Source of the DNA: Nostocales cyanobacterium HT-58-2
GTDB taxonomy: Bacteria; Cyanobacteriota; Cyanobacteriia; Cyanobacteriales; Nostocaceae
Assembly: GCA_002163975.1 (NCBI GenBank)
Contig: CP019636.1
Coordinates: 4,839,501 to 4,903,500, forward strand
Direction: 5' to 3'
Length of the DNA stretch: 64,000 nucleotides
The notes beneath the pieces are model-generated. The model ran no database searches. It saw nothing but the letters and a program-made list of their open reading frames with translations, and was not told the DNA's origin. Positions 27,684 through 37,347 of the stretch are shown here, one piece after another. The position numbers and the translations under genes were made by a program. How positions within the stretch are numbered: the first letter of the stretch is position 1; the number at the start of each line of letters is the position of its first letter.

Positions 27684-28382
27684 TTAGTCACTAAAACTAG
27701 CAAAATACTCTAAAATTTTACACATAGCAGTGTTTATCTTGATAAAATAATCATCTTGTGCAAGCATTTCTTCCGGTTTCTGAATATATTTGCCTACAAC
27801 TATTTCTGAGGCGCAATTTTCAATCATTTGGTAAACGCTGTCTTTAGTTGATTCTAGGTGAAATTGTAAACCCAGTACTTTTTCACCATAAATGAACGCT
27901 TGATTTGAACAGACTTCACTATAGGCTAGTCGTATAGCACCGGGAGGTAAGTCAAAAGTATCACCATGCCAATGAAATACAGTGAAAGACTCAGGGAGTG
28001 GCTCAAAAACAGGAGATTTTTTTGCTTCTGTTGTTAGTTGAATCGGATACCAACCTATTTCTTTTTCCTGACCTTTGTACACCTTGGAACCTAAGACATC
28101 AGCGATTAGCTGCGAGCCAAGACAAATGCCAATAACTACTTTATTTTTCTGGATTGCTTCTGCGATAAATTTTTTTTCCGAAGTTAACCAAGGATACTTA
28201 TCATCCTCATAAATATTCATCGGACCACCCATGACTATGACCCAATCTATGTCATCAACAGATGGTAACGTGTCACCATTGTAAAACTTGGTTGCGGAAA
28301 TAATCTTACCCTGCTCTATCGCCCACTGTTCAATGCTACCAAGTCCTTCAAATCGCACGTGTTGTAAGTAATGAATTCTCAT
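27684..28382 (-). CDS. Class I glutamine amidotransferase-like protein
   Basis: 232 aa from MRIHYLQHV; upstream in-frame codons lack family similarity. The nucleophile elbow is VIGICLGSQLIADVLG, the oxyanion region WVIVMGGPMNIYED, and the catalytic His/Glu pair lies in LGLQFHLEST. It has the triad of GMP-synthase-type amidotransferases with no fused synthetase domain. It is 58 bp downstream of the TetR gene on the same strand, so the two are probably one transcription unit. Confidence 0.88.
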   Translation of the reverse strand: MRIHYLQHVRFEGLGSIEQWAIEQGKIISATKFYNGDTLPSVDDIDWVIVMGGPMNIYEDDKYPWLTSEKKFIAEAIQKNKVVIGICLGSQLIADVLGSKVYKGQEKEIGWYPIQLTTEAKKSPVFEPLPESFTVFHWHGDTFDLPPGAIRLAYSEVCSNQAFIYGEKVLGLQFHLESTKDSVYQMIENCASEIVVGKYIQKPEEMLAQDDYFIKINTAMCKILEYFASFSD

Positions 28383-28440
28383 CGTCTTCCCACAATTTTC
28401 TATTAATTCTCCATGATAAACCTTATGCAATCTCAGATTC

Positions 28441-29025
28441 TCACGATTTTGATACAGTCTGAATTAGCATTGCCGCCGCCTTTTTCGCCTGTGCTGCGGT
28501 TGACCAACTTCTTTCCATCATTGCAACTACAATTGCACCTTGTATGAGCAGAAGAAGTTGTCGGGCTAACTGTTCTGGTGATGAAACTTCTGCAGCTTGA
28601 GCAAGGCTTTTGATGTAGTGGTAAATCGATTGTTGATGCTCTAATGCCACTCTATGTCCAGGATGGTCAGGATTGGCTAATTCCACTGAGGCATTTATGA
28701 ATGCACAACCTCGAAAATCTGGTCCCTCAAACCATTCCCGTAACGCATCAAATATTGCCAGCAGCTGTTCCGATGGGTGAGAAGCTTGTTGCTCAATCGT
28801 AGTTTTGAGCCATTTGCACCATTGCTCATCCTGCTGTCGCAACCAAGCTTCAATCAATGCATCTTTTGATTTGAAATGATTGTAGAGCGACATCTTAGCA
28901 ACTCCAGATTCGGCAATGATTCTGTCAATGCCAACATTCCGGATTCCCTCTCGATAAAACAAGTCTGATGCCGTATTTAGGATGCGTTCATGAACAGACT
29001 TACGAATTGCTTTCTGTTTAGTCAT
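28441..29025 (-). CDS. TetR/AcrR-family transcriptional regulator
   Basis: 194 aa. The N-terminal HTH reads ILNTASDLFYREGIRNVG, IDRIIAESGVAKMSLYNHFK, typical of TetR. The C-terminal ligand domain contains DFRGCAFINASVELANPDHP, as in regulators of the YxaF/LmrA group. It is divergent from the 2OG-oxygenase gene (32 bp between starts) and upstream of the amidotransferase gene; either could be its target. Confidence 0.9.
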   Translation of the reverse strand: MTKQKAIRKSVHERILNTASDLFYREGIRNVGIDRIIAESGVAKMSLYNHFKSKDALIEAWLRQQDEQWCKWLKTTIEQQASHPSEQLLAIFDALREWFEGPDFRGCAFINASVELANPDHPGHRVALEHQQSIYHYIKSLAQAAEVSSPEQLARQLLLLIQGAIVVAMMERSWSTAAQAKKAAAMLIQTVSKS

Positions 29026-29056
29026 TTAAATCACATCCTTTTTATCTTTTCCTATC

Positions 29057-29734
29057 ATGCTTAATTTTCAATCTATTCGTACCACGACAATGCAAAAAGT
29101 TCCGTATAACTGGGCTTTAATAGAAAATTTGCTCTCAACAGAGGTAAGCTCAGAACTAACTGCCAGTTTTCCCCACGAAGAGTTTTGCCTATCGGAGGGG
29201 GAAGGATACGGATACCTCTGGGGAAAGATACTTGCTAAAAGCGAAGATATTTCCTCTATGCTCAGCTCTAGTGATGATAGCTGGCGGCAGCGTATAGCAC
29301 AAGGAAGACTTACTAGTGACTTGGGACACCTCAGTTATATTTGGCGACAGTTAATAGAAGGATTGTGGACTGATTCTTATCGTGAAGCTTTAGCAGAAAT
29401 GTCTGGCTTGGAACTAAAGAATTGTGCAATTGATATTGGGTTTCGTCGGTATAATGTAGGGCATTTACATCGCCCCCATACAGACGAACCGAACAAAGTT
29501 TTAACTCATCTGCTATTTTTTAATCAACAATGGTCTGTAGACTGGGGAGGCTGTTTGCGAATTCTCAAAGACTCCCAACCTGAATCTGCCTTCCAAGATA
29601 TTCTACCCCTTAGTCATCACTCAGTTGTGATTGTGCGTTCTGACAACTCTTGGCATACGGTAACCCCGCTGACTTGCCCTGCATCTGAGTGTCGCCTGGC
29701 TGTACGAGTTGCTTTTTTTCGGAATCTTACTTAG
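29057..29734 (+). CDS. 2-oxoglutarate/Fe(II)-dependent oxygenase
   Basis: 225 aa. The double-stranded beta-helix signature is present: RRYNVGHLHRPHTDEPNKV with the H-x-D pair in PHTD, LLFFNQQWSVDWGGCLRIL, the distal histidine in SDNSWHTVTPL and the 2-oxoglutarate arginine in ECRLAVRVAFF. It resembles prolyl-4-hydroxylase-like bacterial enzymes. Substrate unknown. A second start at 29090 is possible. It is transcribed divergently from the TetR gene. Confidence 0.85.
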   Translation: MLNFQSIRTTTMQKVPYNWALIENLLSTEVSSELTASFPHEEFCLSEGEGYGYLWGKILAKSEDISSMLSSSDDSWRQRIAQGRLTSDLGHLSYIWRQLIEGLWTDSYREALAEMSGLELKNCAIDIGFRRYNVGHLHRPHTDEPNKVLTHLLFFNQQWSVDWGGCLRILKDSQPESAFQDILPLSHHSVVIVRSDNSWHTVTPLTCPASECRLAVRVAFFRNLT

Positions 29735-29764
29735 TTAATAGTCCCTTTCCACAAGAACAACATC

Positions 29765-29886
29765 TAAGTAACTCGACGTGAATAAATGTAGGATGGGTTA
29801 GCGAAGCGTAACCCATGCTGTTCCATGCAATTGATGCGTTACGCAAGAAAGAGCGCATCCTACAAAAAATTCTGTCCGCCTACTTA
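29765..29886 (-). repeat. 122-bp MITE, copy A (inverted partner at 58811-58932)
   Basis: It begins TAAGTAACTCGACG and ends GTCCGCCTACTTA. The reverse complement aligns end to end with 58811-58932, sharing the TAAGTAGGC end, GTAGGATGCG, GTAACGCATCAATTG, CAGCATGGGT and CATCCTACATTT. It contains nested complementary arms and has no coding capacity. Confidence 0.8.
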
Positions 29887-30003
29887 ACTTCTTGTTTTCT
29901 TCTTTGCGTCCTTTGCGGTACCTTGCGGGAAGCCGCTGCACGTCTACGTTCAATCAGTATTCTTCTGAAATTGTAAAAAAGCATTGGAGTTTAAAAGTTA
30001 ACA

Positions 30004-30825
30004 ATGACTAATCCTGTAGAACTAATGCGATCGCGCTATGGTGAAATTCCCTTTGATGGCAAAATTATTTGGAACGACTTCCTTAGTACAATTCTATCTC
30101 ACCGTTCTGTTCGGTCTTATCTATCTGACCCTCTACCGCCCTTAACCCTAGAGTTGCTAGTTGCAGCTGCTCAATCTGCTGCAACTTCTGCTAATCTCCA
30201 ATCTTGGAGTGTGGTGGCGATTGAAGATCAACAACGCAAAGAAGAATTATCTGAACTAGCAGGAGGACAAGCCCATATTAAAGAGGCTCCTTTATTCTTA
30301 GTTTGGTTAGCAGATTTAGCTCGTGTGGCTCGTGTGACTGACAGTCGTGGACTATCTCATGATGCTCTAGAATACTTAGAACTGTTGATTAAGGCAATCG
30401 TCGATGCCTCGATCGCAGCGCAGAACGCCACTCTCGCTGCTGAGTCCCTTGGTTTGGGAACAGGATATATTGGCGCAATCCGCAAAAGCACTCAAGAGGT
30501 AGCAAGTCTGCTAAATTTACCACCTTTGGTGTTCCCTGTTTTTGGGCTATGTGTAGGTTATCCAAATCCTGAAGTACAAACAGCTATTAAGCCACGGTTG
30601 CCTCAAGCCGCTGTACTGCATCGAGAAACTTATAAATTGGCAGAGCAAGATGAGGCGATCGCTCGTTACAACGACATTATGAAAGAGTTCTACACTGAAC
30701 AAAAGATGAATGTTTCTAGTGATTGGTCAGAACACTCTACCGAGCGGATTGCAACTTTAGAATATTTAAAAGGATGCAAGTATTTGCGTGAGGTTCTGAA
30801 TAATTTAGGCTTCAAGTTATTGTGA
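30004..30825 (+). CDS. Nitroreductase-family FMN oxidoreductase (NfsA-like)
   Basis: 273 aa. HRSVRSYLSDPLPPLTLELL, SAATSANLQSWSVVAIED, AAESLGLGTGYIGAIRK and FGLCVGYPNPE are the FMN-binding blocks of the NfsA/FRP nitroreductase family, which reduces nitro or flavin substrates with NAD(P)H. Length is normal. ATG is preceded by a weak leader. Nothing in the neighbourhood defines the substrate. Confidence 0.88.
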   Translation: MTNPVELMRSRYGEIPFDGKIIWNDFLSTILSHRSVRSYLSDPLPPLTLELLVAAAQSAATSANLQSWSVVAIEDQQRKEELSELAGGQAHIKEAPLFLVWLADLARVARVTDSRGLSHDALEYLELLIKAIVDASIAAQNATLAAESLGLGTGYIGAIRKSTQEVASLLNLPPLVFPVFGLCVGYPNPEVQTAIKPRLPQAAVLHRETYKLAEQDEAIARYNDIMKEFYTEQKMNVSSDWSEHSTERIATLEYLKGCKYLREVLNNLGFKLL

Positions 30826-30866
30826 ATCCGTATAAATTTGTCCATATTCTCCAAACCTCTCCTCAA

Positions 30867-31159
30867 TCATATTCTGCCACTTACACCTGTTTCGTTAATG
30901 CCAAAAATATGATGAATCACATGAGGGTATTTTTCTCTTGCCATTTTACTGGCTACTTCTTTATCCTGATCAATAAAATAATCGCCGCTATCAGGTTCGA
31001 TGGCAATTACCAGCCATAATATTTATCTAGAATTTCTGGTTTTAAACGCTCAAAAATCAACCAACAACGCTCATAAAATGCTTGTCTTCTGGCTCTATCT
31101 TCAGCTTTTTGGGCTTCTGTCCACTGAATTTCCGGGAATACTCTTCCACGTCTCATCAT
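30867..31159 (-). pseudogene. Small cyanobacterial protein of unknown function, frameshifted
   Basis: The first frame (31159-31007) reads MMRRGRVFPEIQWTEAQKAE through LDKYYGW and then TAA. The next frame continues without a start as IAIEPDSGDYFIDQDKEVAS, KMAREKYPH and ends GVSGRI-stop at 30867. Adding one base near 31008 joins them into a single protein of about 96 aa. I know similar small proteins in cyanobacteria but no function. Confidence 0.6.
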
Positions 31160-31267
31160 TCTTTCGGGTGAAGAGTGTGTCATATTTTTTACATAATGGA
31201 GATTTATTTTTCATATTCTATTATAAAGCGATCGCTCTCATCATTCCCCAAGAGCGATCGCTAACGC

Positions 31268-32683
31268 CTAAGTCCAATGGATGTGTTTTGAACGAAAGGC
31301 TCTTTCCCAATCGTTGGCAATGACCTCCATCATGTTGATCATTCCTTCATAGCCAAAATATGGCTTGTCAAGATAAGTCTCTCTGTTAGTAGGGTTGAAT
31401 ACATCAAAAGCAATTTTTATGCCCAATTCCTCTGCCATGTATTTTTCCCATGCCGAGCCAAGAACGGCATCAGTATCAACCTCTGTCAAGGCTTGTTTGA
31501 TCTGATATCCATCTGCTGAAAATGCCACGCGGGGAGAAATACCAAGGCTTTGCAGTTCTCGCTCTAGAATTGAACGAGATTCACGCATTGCTGAGCGAAA
31601 CAACAAGACTTCTGGAATCATTTCCAACTCTTCAAAGAGCATTCTGACTAGTCCAATACCAAGCGTCCCATCTACAGATATAGCAACTCTACAGTTACGA
31701 TATCGGGGAATAATCATTAATGCTCGTCGGCGAAGCGTATCTACCACCATTTCTTCGCCTTGTTTGATGAGCGGTTCAACTTTTTCTTCTATTTTGAAAT
31801 GTGCCGCTAATGCCTGCAACCATCGCGTAGTATTTTTTACACCTATTGGTAAAGGTATATCATCAAGGATAAGAGGAATATCATGGGTTTGTTGCATTTT
31901 CCGGGCAAATTTATATCCGACATCATGGCTAAGGAGAATATTGGCGGTTGCCTCACCAGCTTGCTCCAGTTCTGCAAAGGAGGTATTGTGAGATAATACC
32001 GTCTGCACTTTAATCCTTAAAGATTTTAACGTCTGGATCACCCATTTTAAATCAGCCCACCAAGTGGGATTGACATTTGCCTGTGGCGCAATGATGTTCA
32101 CAATCCTTGGCTTCCTTCCCCTCCTCTTAGTCTGCCTTTTTTTGATGAAAGGAAGTAAAGCCTCTAATCCCGTTTCTAAGCCATCATAAGCATTGCCCCG
32201 AAACCCACCGGCAAGGATAGGAACAAGTTTAGCGTTGACCTCTGGCTGAAGCTTGTTGCACAAACCCTCAATATCCTCACCAATAATGTCTGCTGCGCAA
32301 GTGCCAACGACAAACATGACCTTAGCATGAAAAGATTGATCCGCCTCTTTAATTAGACCTTTGAGTTTCTCAGACGCTCCCATGACAATGTCTGACTCAA
32401 AAAGACGAGTACAACCGACTTTGCGCTTTGTAAAATCAACCTCATGGTTATCATAACCAGCGGCAACAGTTGACGCGCAACCTTGGGGAGAATGAATCAC
32501 AATACTGACATCTTTAATACCAGCAACCATGTTTGCAATACCTTCCAAGGCACAGCCAACAATTGGGTCTTTGCTATGATCACAATTATCAAAAGATAGT
32601 CTAGTAGACATTTTCCCCTCCTCTTTATTGAAGGGAATTGTATTGACTGTGGTAGATTTTTCAGTTGTTATTCCTGACAGCAT
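31268..32683 (-). CDS. vnfN: VnfN-like nitrogenase cofactor scaffold subunit
   Basis: 471 aa from ATG 32683, preceded by AAAGGAAA and overlapping the end of vnfE by 16 bp. NifK/NifN-type blocks are IHSPQGCASTVAAGYD, VGTCAADIIGEDIEGL, PLPIGVKNTTRWLQAL and KPYFGYEGMINMMEV. With VnfE it would form the scaffold on which the vanadium cofactor is completed (known for EN complexes). The frame is fully open, unlike its neighbours vnfE, vnfK and vnfDG, so it survives in a decayed operon. Assignment as N rather than K rests on position and on divergence from VnfK. Confidence 0.8.
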   Translation of the reverse strand: MLSGITTEKSTTVNTIPFNKEEGKMSTRLSFDNCDHSKDPIVGCALEGIANMVAGIKDVSIVIHSPQGCASTVAAGYDNHEVDFTKRKVGCTRLFESDIVMGASEKLKGLIKEADQSFHAKVMFVVGTCAADIIGEDIEGLCNKLQPEVNAKLVPILAGGFRGNAYDGLETGLEALLPFIKKRQTKRRGRKPRIVNIIAPQANVNPTWWADLKWVIQTLKSLRIKVQTVLSHNTSFAELEQAGEATANILLSHDVGYKFARKMQQTHDIPLILDDIPLPIGVKNTTRWLQALAAHFKIEEKVEPLIKQGEEMVVDTLRRRALMIIPRYRNCRVAISVDGTLGIGLVRMLFEELEMIPEVLLFRSAMRESRSILERELQSLGISPRVAFSADGYQIKQALTEVDTDAVLGSAWEKYMAEELGIKIAFDVFNPTNRETYLDKPYFGYEGMINMMEVIANDWERAFRSKHIHWT

Positions 32684-34196
32684 TTTCCTTTTCTCTTGTG
32701 TGCATATACAGTACAATCGGGCAAGTCTTGGGCTAATTTTCCTGTGAGTGATTGAGCAGATGCTAATCCTGAGTTTTTCGGGAAGACCATTTGCTTGGTT
32801 AAGGAACTGCGAGGTCTAAAGCCGTACTGAAGTGCAGTTTTAATACACTTAGCTACCTTTAAGGCTCCGCGATAGCCGAATCTGGGACGATTTAAGATGG
32901 CATTTAAATCAACAACAGGAATATGGGGGAAACTCAAGGAAGAACCAAAATACACTACCGAATCTGCATCAAGACCACCAATAAAATTCAGTAATTCGTC
33001 TTCCGTCTGTTTCATTGACTCATACTTACCAAAAGCTAGAGTTCCTTTCGTAATCAAGATTTCCGGGTCTAACCCTGTTTCCAACAGGTAGTCTACACTG
33101 GTTTCCCGTGCTTCCGTGCTCTAGGGATGGAAGTTATAGATAACCGCACGCATCCCAAAATCACGCTCCAACATATGGGCAATGGACAAGCACTTGATTG
33201 CATCATGCCCTTCGATAATCGCTAACTTCCCTTCTATATATTTTTTAGCTTCTTCAAATTCGGTCTTGATTGCCGCATATTCCCTTTCCATTAAGGCGGC
33301 TGCCTGTTCTTCCATCCCTAAATATTTTGCAGCCCCTTGAAGCCATTTTTCTGTAGCACTAATACCATAAGGAAGGATAGTAGAGTTCAGCGGGGTACCA
33401 AACTTGTCTGACATGGCTTTGCCGATGGTATAACCAAGATCCAAACATAGAGTACAGTTAACTGCTGCACTTGGTGCTCGCTTGAGTTCATCTAATGTGC
33501 AGTTACCAGCAATCACACTGTGAACTCGTGCCCCCATTCCTTCTATGAGTCGCACCAGTTCCTTGACATCGGTTTCTACTTCCGTCCTTTCAGGACCCAT
33601 CTTTGCACCCACAATATTAACAGCATCAGCTAGTTCTGCTTTCCGTTCTGGAGTGGGCGGCTCCATAAAGTCTACAATTTGCCGAAATACGATATCAAAT
33701 CCACTACGATACTCCTTGCGAATCCTTCACAATGTATCGTCATGATTTTAGACTGGATTTCGCTGCGTGCTTTATTCACCACGTCATCAACACAGTCTCC
33801 AATAATTCCAGACGCACAACTGGTTGCAACAACGATCGCATCAGGATGGTATTTTTGATCGACTTCTCGAATCGCGCCTTGTAATTCTTTTTCTCCTCCA
33901 AAAATAACTGCTTTTTCACTCATGTTTGTAGTCACCACAGGTTCATAGGGGGAACCACTATTGCGGCTATTGGTCAATTTGTATGCCCGCTTGACTCCAT
34001 AAGCACAACCACTAGGACCGTGAGAAATGACAATTGCATCTTTTATTCCACTTAAAATCTTCGTTGCAGTCCAGAATTTGCAGGGACGAGTATGACTACT
34101 TTGTAAACTAGTCTTAATCTTACCCTCTTTTGCTAAACGATACAGTTCGCTCAAATTTCCGTAAAATACAATGTTCGTATCTATACTTGTAGCCAT
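32668..34196 (-). pseudogene. vnfE: vnfE with one frameshift and one in-frame TAG
   Basis: It starts MATSIDTNIVFYGNLSELYR at 34196, with GGAGAGG upstream. Blocks include AIVISHGPSGCAYGVKRAYK, VIFGGEKELQGAI and SGIIGDCVDDVV, placing it in the NifD/NifE-like side. Near 33720 the frame breaks after HCEGF; dropping one base earlier or adding one restores KEYRSGFDIVF and continues through PYGISATEKWLQGAAKYLG. At 33118-33120 a TAG interrupts NFHP-stop-STEARETSVDYLL in the same frame, after which the protein runs to the end at 32668. Two independent lesions make a functional product unlikely unless they are base-call errors. Confidence 0.85.
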
Positions 34197-34219
34197 AATA
34201 CCTCTCCAATCTCTGGGTG

Positions 34220-34258
34220 ATGAGATTCCTGACTTCTTGAAGAAGTCAGGAATCTCAT
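34220..34258. repeat. 39-bp near-perfect palindrome between vnfK and vnfE
   Basis: The arm ATGAGATTCCTGACTTCTT (34220-34238) is followed by one base and its exact complement (34240-34258). As RNA it would fold into a 19-bp hairpin with almost no loop, 27 bp after the vnfK stop and 23 bp before the vnfE start. No T-run follows on the minus strand. A processing or stability element, or a small repeat, is more likely than a terminator. Confidence 0.8.
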
Positions 34259-35374
34259 TAATCATCAAGTCTCCTCAAGAACCTCTTACCAGACATTTAA
34301 GATCCACTCGCGATCATGCTTGTATTCCATATCTGCAAACAAGGCGTTAGCGATCGCATCTCCGAGCCATTCTGCACCTCTGTAGCTAATGATCGGGTTC
34401 TTCCACAAACCAGCGCGGTCAAAGGTAGGGAAGCCTACTCAAACCATTGGAATTTTATTATCGATCGCAATATATCGACCTTTGGAATGACCCAAAATCA
34501 AGTCGATATCGCCTCTTTCCTTGATGCGGCGTTCCAGTTCCCACAAATCCGCATTCCAGATCACTTCGATATCATATTCGGCGTGGTTTGCTTTCTTGTC
34601 TAACTCAGCTAGTCTGGGGTCTTTGGAAGGAGCTTGGTTATCATCACCTAACAAGAGCAACACTGGCTCTAATTCAACTTCCTGACAGAACTCTGCCAAG
34701 CCAATGACTAAATCGGGATCGCCGTAAATAGCAACTCTCTTGTTAGCAAAGTACATATGAGCAAGGCCTGCTAAAGAGTCAATAGCTTTACCTCTTTCTA
34801 CTACTAAGGATTCTGGTATTGCTTTACCAGTCAGTTTCTTGATATTTTGTAGCCAAGCATTAGTATTTTTGATGCCAATTGGTGTAGGACCAACAATTGC
34901 AGGAACACCAAACTCCCTTTCCAAGAAGTTAGCTGCGTTACCGCCTTCATACTTGCACATAGCAATGGTGCCGATCGCATTGGCAGAACCAGCAATATCT
35001 TCAATGGTGGTATTGCCAAAGGTAAAGCTGTTCCTATCTGGCATGGTGGGAGCATTGAAGGTTTCGGTATCCAATAAGATGTTACCTTCAACACCCATTT
35101 CCTGGAGGATGTGCTTAACTTCGGTGACATCACCAGGGTTAACCCAGCCAGTAATGATGTTTAACTTACCATTTGGTTCACCTTTCTTAGCCAAGTTAGT
35201 CACTAGGGACTGTACCCCAGCATCATATCCAGTTACCTGACTACCCCGATAGCTAGGAGTGTGTACAGGAATTAACTTCACTTGGCGATCGGGATGCTCT
35301 TTCTTTAAAAATTTATTGAGCTTGTTGATTGTCCCTTCCACATCATCCCCAATGGTTTCAGTAGAACAAGTCTC

Positions 35375-36802
35375 TCAAGAAACACATTGCGTTGAGTCAG
35401 AAATGGGGATGAGTTCTAAACCAAAAGTCAAAGCTTTTTTCTTGAGGTTATTAACTACCCGCTCTCGATACTGTTGCTCATAAGCATCAACACCAGGGTC
35501 AATAAATTTATCACCAGAAGTCCAAAGGCGATAAAAAATACGTGCTAGCTTGTGAGCAGCAGCAGTAATAGCTTTGGGAGCGCCGATTTTGGCTTGCATA
35601 CGACGGTAATAAGCACCTAAAGCCGAGTTACTACGGCAAAGAGTTTGAGCCGCCATCCGGAAAGCGTTGGCAGCACGACTAACAACAGAGCGAGTTTGAG
35701 AGCTTTTGACTTTACCACCAGTCACACGGCTACCAGGGCATAAACCTAACCATGAAGTAAAGTGCTTCACAGTTGGGAAACGAGTCGGATCTAATCCCAA
35801 CTCGGACAACAATATCAATACGGTCAAAGCGCCAAAGCCCTGAATTTGAGTAAAATCAACGCCACTAATGCGATACAAGTGAGTACGCAGGTCAAATTGA
35901 GGCGCATTACCGGGCTGCTTCTTACCTCGGCGTTTAGGTTTGGTTAATGGCTTTTTTGTCACATCAACCCTATCAGCAAATGAAGCCAAGCATTGCTCAA
36001 TTTGGGCATCGACGGCGAGAATCTGTGTCTGGTAAAACTCGTACAGTTGCAATTCCTGTTGTAGGATGAAAATCAACTCATCACGATAATCGCCCGTCAA
36101 AGCGGCAGCAATCTCTTCACAAGAGGCTTTGATACGCCCATCCTTAAGTGCGGCGAGGGTAAGTGGGTTACGTTCGCCCCTGACAATGGCTTTGATAATG
36201 CTCAAGCCTGTAGTACCTGTAATGTCACTAATCACTCTGTGCAGTTGTAGATTCATCTCGGTCAAGGCTTTTTGCATTCGTTGTACGTGAACACAAGCAC
36301 TCTTGATTAAGTTATCTCGTTGTCGAATGTAACTACGCAGGACACAGATTTGGTCATCTGGACGGAATGAACCGGATAACAAACCATAACTATGTAACTT
36401 TTGCAGCCATTGGCAATCTAAAACATCCGTTTTCCGACCAGGTACAGTTTTGACGTAGTGAGCATTTACCAACTTGACCTCGAAACCACGGCTTTCTAAC
36501 ACTTGAAACACAGGTATCCAATAGACCCCTGTTGATTCCATTGCCACCGTTTCAATCCCACACTGTTTTAACCAATCAGCCATTGCATATAGCTCTGCTG
36601 TAAAGCAAGCAAAACTATGCACATTCTCGCTATCCCTGTCAACAGGAACACTCACCCAATGTCTATCAGCACCAATATCAATACCTGCCGCATTCGGGTT
36701 AATTACAGGTAGATTTCTTTGCTCTGCGGCAATTGGCTGTTCCTGCTTCTTCATAGGTTTTGACCACAGCGAGCGCATAGTTTTTGTGTAAGGATGTACC
36801 AT
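35375..36802 (-). CDS. IS110-family transposase, left copy
   Basis: 475 aa from the longest frame; ATG at 36754 (MKKQEQPIAAEQ) is the more typical start. N-terminal DEDD (RuvC-like) residues: AGIDIGADRHWVSV, VAMESTGVYWIP and GRKTDVLDCQWLQ. C-terminal Transposase_20 block: ISGVDFTQIQGFGALT, SWLGLCPGSRVTGGK. The stop lies 3 bp from the element end. Identical to the copy at 38703-40130, implying a recent event. Confidence 0.9.
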   Translation of the reverse strand: MVHPYTKTMRSLWSKPMKKQEQPIAAEQRNLPVINPNAAGIDIGADRHWVSVPVDRDSENVHSFACFTAELYAMADWLKQCGIETVAMESTGVYWIPVFQVLESRGFEVKLVNAHYVKTVPGRKTDVLDCQWLQKLHSYGLLSGSFRPDDQICVLRSYIRQRDNLIKSACVHVQRMQKALTEMNLQLHRVISDITGTTGLSIIKAIVRGERNPLTLAALKDGRIKASCEEIAAALTGDYRDELIFILQQELQLYEFYQTQILAVDAQIEQCLASFADRVDVTKKPLTKPKRRGKKQPGNAPQFDLRTHLYRISGVDFTQIQGFGALTVLILLSELGLDPTRFPTVKHFTSWLGLCPGSRVTGGKVKSSQTRSVVSRAANAFRMAAQTLCRSNSALGAYYRRMQAKIGAPKAITAAAHKLARIFYRLWTSGDKFIDPGVDAYEQQYRERVVNNLKKKALTFGLELIPISDSTQCVS

Positions 36803-37347
36803 GCCTGAGTGAGGCTAATAAATCTAATCTCTCAAACGGGATAGTAACGGTCATTACTTCACCAATATTTCTGCCAAAATCACCCAGAACCAGGCTCACA
36901 TTCGGGCAAATACTGCACCATTGATAAGACGGTTTTTGCTGTCACGGTACTACTTCAGTGTAATATTTATTAGCTTTAATACATTCGAGAGGCTGTGTTT
37001 CTTCGATATTTTGCTAGTGCGTCGCCGCGCTAGTCGGAGGCTCACATCTTGCACCTAACCGAACAAACCCGTAAAAGGCAAATAAGGAGTACAAAAATAT
37101 AACAGAAGATGAAGAAAAAGTTTAAGTATATGTGAGTGATAAAGAGACTTAAGTAGCCGTAATATTACATAAACAGCTTCCAAAATACAAGATGTAGGGA
37201 TGACTATTTGCGTCATCCCGTAGTGCGCTCGCCTACGGCGGGCGCGGAGCGCCATCGCTAACTTTAATTCCAAAAACTGAATTTGCTTTGATAGCAGGAA
37301 ATATGAGAGAAAGGGCGTGAAATCTCGAATTTTTTATAGCAAGAACA

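Noticed and set aside
30822..31019. 65-codon plus-strand frame after the nitroreductase gene
   Set aside because: The minus strand carries a conserved small protein across a frameshift, so this is a shadow.
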